Shown piece by piece: positions 60,617 through 64,000 of a stretch of DNA of 64,000 nucleotides. The position numbers and the translations under genes are program-made. Each line of letters starts with the position of its first letter. Position 1 is the stretch's first letter. Origin of the DNA: Bacillus sp. Y1 (lineage in GTDB: Bacteria; Bacillota; Bacilli; Bacillales; Cytobacillaceae); contig NZ_CP030028.1 in assembly GCF_003586445.1 (NCBI RefSeq), positions 2,928,501 to 2,992,500 of the forward strand, written 5' to 3'. Below the pieces are notes generated by a model that was given only the letters and a program-made list of their open reading frames with translations, ran no database searches and was not told where the DNA came from.

Positions 60617-62842
60617 ATGGAACAGTGGAAAGGCTTTTCAGAAGGTACTTGGAGAAAAGAAGTAAACGTTAGAGACTTTATTCTAAGAAACTTTAAAACG
60701 TACGAAGGAAATGATTCCTTCCTTGCAGGCCCTACTGAGGCGACAACAAAATTATGGGATCAAGTAATGGATTTAACAAAACAAGAAAGAGAAAACGGTG
60801 GCGTTCTTGATATGGACACTGAAATCGTTTCTTCTATTGTTTCTCATGGTGCAGGGTACTTAAATCAAGATTTAGAAAAAGTTGTTGGTGTTCAAACCGA
60901 CAAACCGTTCAAACGCTCTTTACAGCCTTATGGCGGAATTCGTATGGCACAACAGTCTTGTGAATCTTACGGTTTTGAATTAAATAAAGATGTTGAAAAA
61001 ATCTTTACTGACTACCGTAAAACACATAACCAAGGTGTATTCGATGCTTATACTGATGAAATGAAAATGGCACGTAAGGTTGGTATCATTACTGGTTTAC
61101 CAGATGCATACGGACGTGGTCGGATTATCGGTGACTACCGACGAATTGCTTTATATGGTGTAGACTTCTTGATTCAAGAAAAGAAAAAAGATCTTGCTGG
61201 TACTACTCCAGTAATGAAGGAATCTGTTATTCAGCTTCGTGAAGAATTATCAGAGCAGGTTCGTGCCCTTAACGAATTAAAGAAATTAGCTGCTAGCTAT
61301 GGCTTTGATATTTCTAAACCGGCTACTACAGCTACTGAAGCATTCCAATGGTTATACTTCGGATACTTGGCAGCTATTAAAGAACAAAACGGAGCAGCGA
61401 TGAGTCTTGGTCGCGTTTCAACTTTCTTAGATATATATATTGAAAGAGATTTAGAAAACGGTGTGCTTACTGAGCAAGAGGCACAAGAATTGGTTGACCA
61501 CTTCGTAATGAAGCTACGTCTTGTGAAATTTGCTCGTACTCCTGATTATAACGAACTATTTAGTGGAGACCCAACTTGGGTAACGGAGTCTATCGGTGGT
61601 GTTGCAAATGACGGACGTGCATTAGTAACGAAAAACTCTTTCCGTTTCTTGCATACTCTTACTAACCTAGGACCGGCACCAGAACCAAACCTAACAGTAC
61701 TTTGGTCTACTCGCCTTCCAGAAGGCTTCAAAAAGTTCTGTGCGAAAATGTCAATCGAAACAAGTTCAATTCAATATGAAAACGACGATATTATGCGCCC
61801 AGAATGGGGAGATGATTACGGAATTGCATGCTGTGTGTCTGCAATGGAAATTGGTAAGCAAATGCAGTTCTTCGGTGCTCGTGCAAACCTTGCAAAAGCA
61901 CTTCTATATGCAATTAATGGTGGTAAAGACGAAAAACATAAACTACAAGTAGCACCAGAGTTCTCCCCTATCACTTCTGAAGTCCTAAACTATGAAGAAG
62001 TGATGGCGAAATTTGATTCTACAATGGATTGGTTAGCTGGTCTTTATATTAATACACTAAACATCATTCACTACATGCATGATAAGTATAGCTATGAAAG
62101 AATTGAGATGGCTCTTCACGATACAAATATTCTTCGTACAATGGCAACAGGTATTGCTGGACTAAGTGTTGTTGCTGACTCATTAAGTGCGATTAAATAC
62201 GCTCAAGTTCGTCCAATTCGTGATGAAAACGGTATTGCTGTTGACTTTGAAATTGAAGGCGACTTCCCTAAATACGGAAACAATGATGATCGTGTGGACA
62301 GCATCGCTGTTGATTTAGTTGAGCGTTTCATGAAAAAGCTTAAAAAGCACGAAACGTATAGAAACTCTATGACTACTATGTCTATTTTAACAATCACTTC
62401 TAACGTTGTGTACGGTAAGAAAACAGGTAACACACCTGATGGTCGTCGCGCTGGTGAGCCATTTGCTCCTGGTGCAAACCCAATGCACGGTCGTGATACA
62501 AAAGGAACTCTAGCTTCTCTCGCATCTGTTGCTAAGCTTCCTTATGCGTACTCATTAGACGGTATTTCTAATACTTTCTCCATCGTACCTAAAGCATTAG
62601 GGAAAGATGAAGACAGCCGTGAAAATAACCTTGTAAGTATTCTTGATGGCTACTCAGTTAAGCAAGGACACCACTTAAACGTAAACGTATTTAATCGTGA
62701 AACATTGCTTGATGCTATGGAGCACCCAGAAGAATACCCACAGTTAACGATTCGTGTATCAGGTTACGCAGTTAACTTTATTAAGTTAACCAGAGAACAA
62801 CAAATGGATGTTATTAACAGAACATTCCATGGATCACTATAA
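60617..62842 (+). CDS. pflB: Pyruvate formate-lyase PflB
   Basis: 741 residues, glycyl-radical enzyme. The active-site pair is Cys405-Cys406 (IACCVSAM) and the radical Gly716 lies in VSGYAVNF near the end. It splits pyruvate with CoA to acetyl-CoA and formate in anaerobic growth. AGAGGTGG before ATG. Codon use is that of a highly expressed gene. FNR box upstream; activase gene 61 bp downstream. Oxygen cleaves the radical form at the Gly. Confidence 0.96.
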   Translation: MEQWKGFSEGTWRKEVNVRDFILRNFKTYEGNDSFLAGPTEATTKLWDQVMDLTKQERENGGVLDMDTEIVSSIVSHGAGYLNQDLEKVVGVQTDKPFKRSLQPYGGIRMAQQSCESYGFELNKDVEKIFTDYRKTHNQGVFDAYTDEMKMARKVGIITGLPDAYGRGRIIGDYRRIALYGVDFLIQEKKKDLAGTTPVMKESVIQLREELSEQVRALNELKKLAASYGFDISKPATTATEAFQWLYFGYLAAIKEQNGAAMSLGRVSTFLDIYIERDLENGVLTEQEAQELVDHFVMKLRLVKFARTPDYNELFSGDPTWVTESIGGVANDGRALVTKNSFRFLHTLTNLGPAPEPNLTVLWSTRLPEGFKKFCAKMSIETSSIQYENDDIMRPEWGDDYGIACCVSAMEIGKQMQFFGARANLAKALLYAINGGKDEKHKLQVAPEFSPITSEVLNYEEVMAKFDSTMDWLAGLYINTLNIIHYMHDKYSYERIEMALHDTNILRTMATGIAGLSVVADSLSAIKYAQVRPIRDENGIAVDFEIEGDFPKYGNNDDRVDSIAVDLVERFMKKLKKHETYRNSMTTMSILTITSNVVYGKKTGNTPDGRRAGEPFAPGANPMHGRDTKGTLASLASVAKLPYAYSLDGISNTFSIVPKALGKDEDSRENNLVSILDGYSVKQGHHLNVNVFNRETLLDAMEHPEEYPQLTIRVSGYAVNFIKLTREQQMDVINRTFHGSL

Positions 62843-62903
62843 AAACTGATGTAGGGAGATTGCTAACATCTCCCTACCTGATAAATGAGAGGAGTTTTTC
62901 ATC

Positions 62904-63644
62904 ATGAACGGAAACATTCATTCAATCGAAACATTTGGAACAGTAGACGGACCTGGAATTCGCTATGTCGTATTTACACAAGGCTGCTTGCTTCGTTGCC
63001 AATTTTGTCATAATGCGGATACTTGGGAAATCGGAACTGGAAAACAAATGTCTGTTTCCGAAATCATCGATGATTTAAAAACATATCTACCTTTCATCGA
63101 ATCATCAGGTGGCGGAATTACTGTTAGCGGCGGCGAACCGCTTCTACAAATTCCCTTTTTAATTGAACTCTTTAAAGAATGTAAAAAGCTTGGGATTCAC
63201 ACAACCATTGATTCTTCCGGAGGCTGTTTCTCACACGCAGAACACTTTCAAGCAAACCTCAAGGAATTGTTGCAATACACAGACTTAATTTTACTTGATA
63301 TCAAGCATATTGATCGAAAGAAGCATATCTCCTTAACTGGTATGGCTAATGAGCATATTTTAGAATTTGCACAATTCCTATCTGCTCAAAATGTTCCTGT
63401 ATGGATACGCCATGTTCTTGTACCAACCATTTCAAATGATCGTGATGATCTAAAAAAACTTGGGGAATTCATAGGTACACTTACGAATGTTAAAAAGGTC
63501 GAAGTTCTTCCGTATCATGAGCTCGGAGTATATAAATGGGAAGCTCTTGGAATGGAGTATCCATTAAAAGGTATTCAACCACCAAGTGATGAAGAAGCCC
63601 AAGAGGCTCTTGAGCTTTTAACTGCTTCAGTAAAATATGCATAA
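62904..63644 (+). CDS. pflA: Pyruvate formate-lyase activating enzyme PflA
   Basis: 246 residues, radical SAM. The cluster motif is Cys28-x3-Cys32-x2-Cys35 in TQGCLLRCQFCHNADTW, with VSGGEPLLQIPFL as the SAM-binding GGE loop. It abstracts the H atom from the PflB Gly using S-adenosylmethionine. AGAGGAG site before ATG. Cotranscribed with pflB and ended by a strong terminator. Confidence 0.95.
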   Translation: MNGNIHSIETFGTVDGPGIRYVVFTQGCLLRCQFCHNADTWEIGTGKQMSVSEIIDDLKTYLPFIESSGGGITVSGGEPLLQIPFLIELFKECKKLGIHTTIDSSGGCFSHAEHFQANLKELLQYTDLILLDIKHIDRKKHISLTGMANEHILEFAQFLSAQNVPVWIRHVLVPTISNDRDDLKKLGEFIGTLTNVKKVEVLPYHELGVYKWEALGMEYPLKGIQPPSDEEAQEALELLTASVKYA

Positions 63645-63649
63645 CGAAA

Positions 63650-63678
63650 ATGGGGAGCAATTATTTGCTCCCCATCTT
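63650..63678. terminator. Bidirectional intrinsic terminator
   Basis: ATGGGGAGCAA pairs with TTGCTCCCCAT (11 bp), then CTTTTT, between pflA and the convergent nadE. Confidence 0.9.
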
Positions 63679-63679
63679 T

Positions 63680-64000
63680 TTATTTCCACCAATCATCAAA
63701 CATCGTTGTCGGCGGGCGTCGTTTATGTTCCGTTATGAGATATCTCTGTTCAATTTTCTCCGCTACCTCGTTCGCCACTTCTTTTCCTTCAAGAAAATCA
63801 TCCAGTTCCTCGTAAGTAATTCCGAGTTCCGTCTCATCAGCTTGACCAGGCTTTTGATCCAATAGATCAGCTGTTGGGACTTTTAAATATAGACGTTCAC
63901 TTGCACCGAGTTCTTTCAGTAACTCTCGGCCTTGTCTTTTCGACAGTCCAGACAGAGGAAGCAAGTCCGCTCCCCCGTCTCCATACTTTGTAAAAAAACC
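63680..64000 (-). CDS. nadE: NAD+ synthetase NadE (5' end cut by window edge)
   Basis: The last 107 residues are in the window. [20 protein letters not shown] opens it, then [25 protein letters not shown], the [18 protein letters not shown] stretch and a C-terminal [11 protein letters not shown]. This matches the C-terminal third of the ammonia-dependent NadE of Bacillus, which adenylates and amidates deamido-NAD. Convergent with pflA. Confidence 0.92.
   Translation of the reverse strand, partial: GFFTKYGDGGADLLPLSGLSKRQGRELLKELGASERLYLKVPTADLLDQKPGQADETELGITYEELDDFLEGKEVANEVAEKIEQRYLITEHKRRPPTTMFDDWWK

Overview
The window is chromosomal DNA from an endospore-forming, low-GC member of the Bacillaceae. 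It carries many Bacillus-type genes: cotJABC, a sporulenol-synthase-like cyclase, CotX/CotW-like coat proteins, RacA, DesK/DesR, YkpA, YhfH, YuzL, YkuK and YjcZ-type mini-proteins. Shine-Dalgarno sites are strong (AGGAGG type), and GTG and TTG starts occur. I see no rRNA, tRNA, CRISPR array, transposase or phage module. A 3'-truncated erythromycin-esterase-family gene enters at the left edge and a 5'-truncated nadE leaves at the right edge.

Layout. 1-4.9 kb: small proteins, a glycosyltransferase, a flavin-dependent oxidoreductase and a DUF421 membrane protein. 4.9-10.4 kb: the histidine-utilisation operon hutH-hutU-hutI-hutG on the minus strand, with no hutP and no hutM. 10.5-16.3 kb: a sporulation block (cotJABC, sqhC-like cyclase, five-LysM protein, CotX-like and CotW-like proteins; the cotW-like gene has a good sigma-K-type promoter). 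16.4-27 kb: desKR, envelope and redox genes, exoA, patatin, PBP4-type dacC, an SDR. 27-38 kb: ykuK, a SUV3-like helicase, ypbS, racA, ykaA-pit, a ring-cleaving dioxygenase, a UPF1-like helicase. 37-46 kb: ykoT/ykoS-like cell-surface glycosylation genes (ykoS frameshifted in a six-G run), a CAP lipoprotein, threonine aldolase, an MHYT-PAS-PAS histidine kinase. 46-50 kb: yhfH, pepF, a large gene-free stretch, a SplA-like gene and YjcZ-type mini-proteins. 50-64 kb: a formate/nitrite channel, fnr, dhaS, Sco, ykpA, modAB, dacF-like, a cupredoxin, pflB-pflA and nadE.

Functional coupling. The right third reads as an oxygen-response and fermentation region. An FNR box lies between the divergent fnr and formate-channel genes. 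A second lies upstream of pflBA with its centre 41.5 bp ahead of the predicted start site and a TATGAT -10 in the matching place. Formate made by PflB could leave through the FNT channel. dhaS has a perfect 14-bp cre element over its predicted start site.

The most unusual signal is at about 48270-48911 on the minus strand: a roughly 640-nt transcription unit without a credible ORF. It has an extended -10 promoter (TGATATAAT) and an intrinsic terminator, and is closed by two 27-nt arms that pair as RNA with 23 Watson-Crick pairs, 3 G-U wobbles and a single mismatch. A chain of internal hairpins lies between the arms. I read it as a candidate large structured non-coding RNA. Two smaller RNA candidates with the same logic (extended -10 promoter, closing stem at the start site, intrinsic terminator) lie at 34766-34884 and 30410-30496. 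Two genes carry hairpins that cover or abut their ribosome-binding sites (the LysM gene at 13773 and the SplA-like gene at 49056). All functions are inferred by reading and family recognition; no database search was run.
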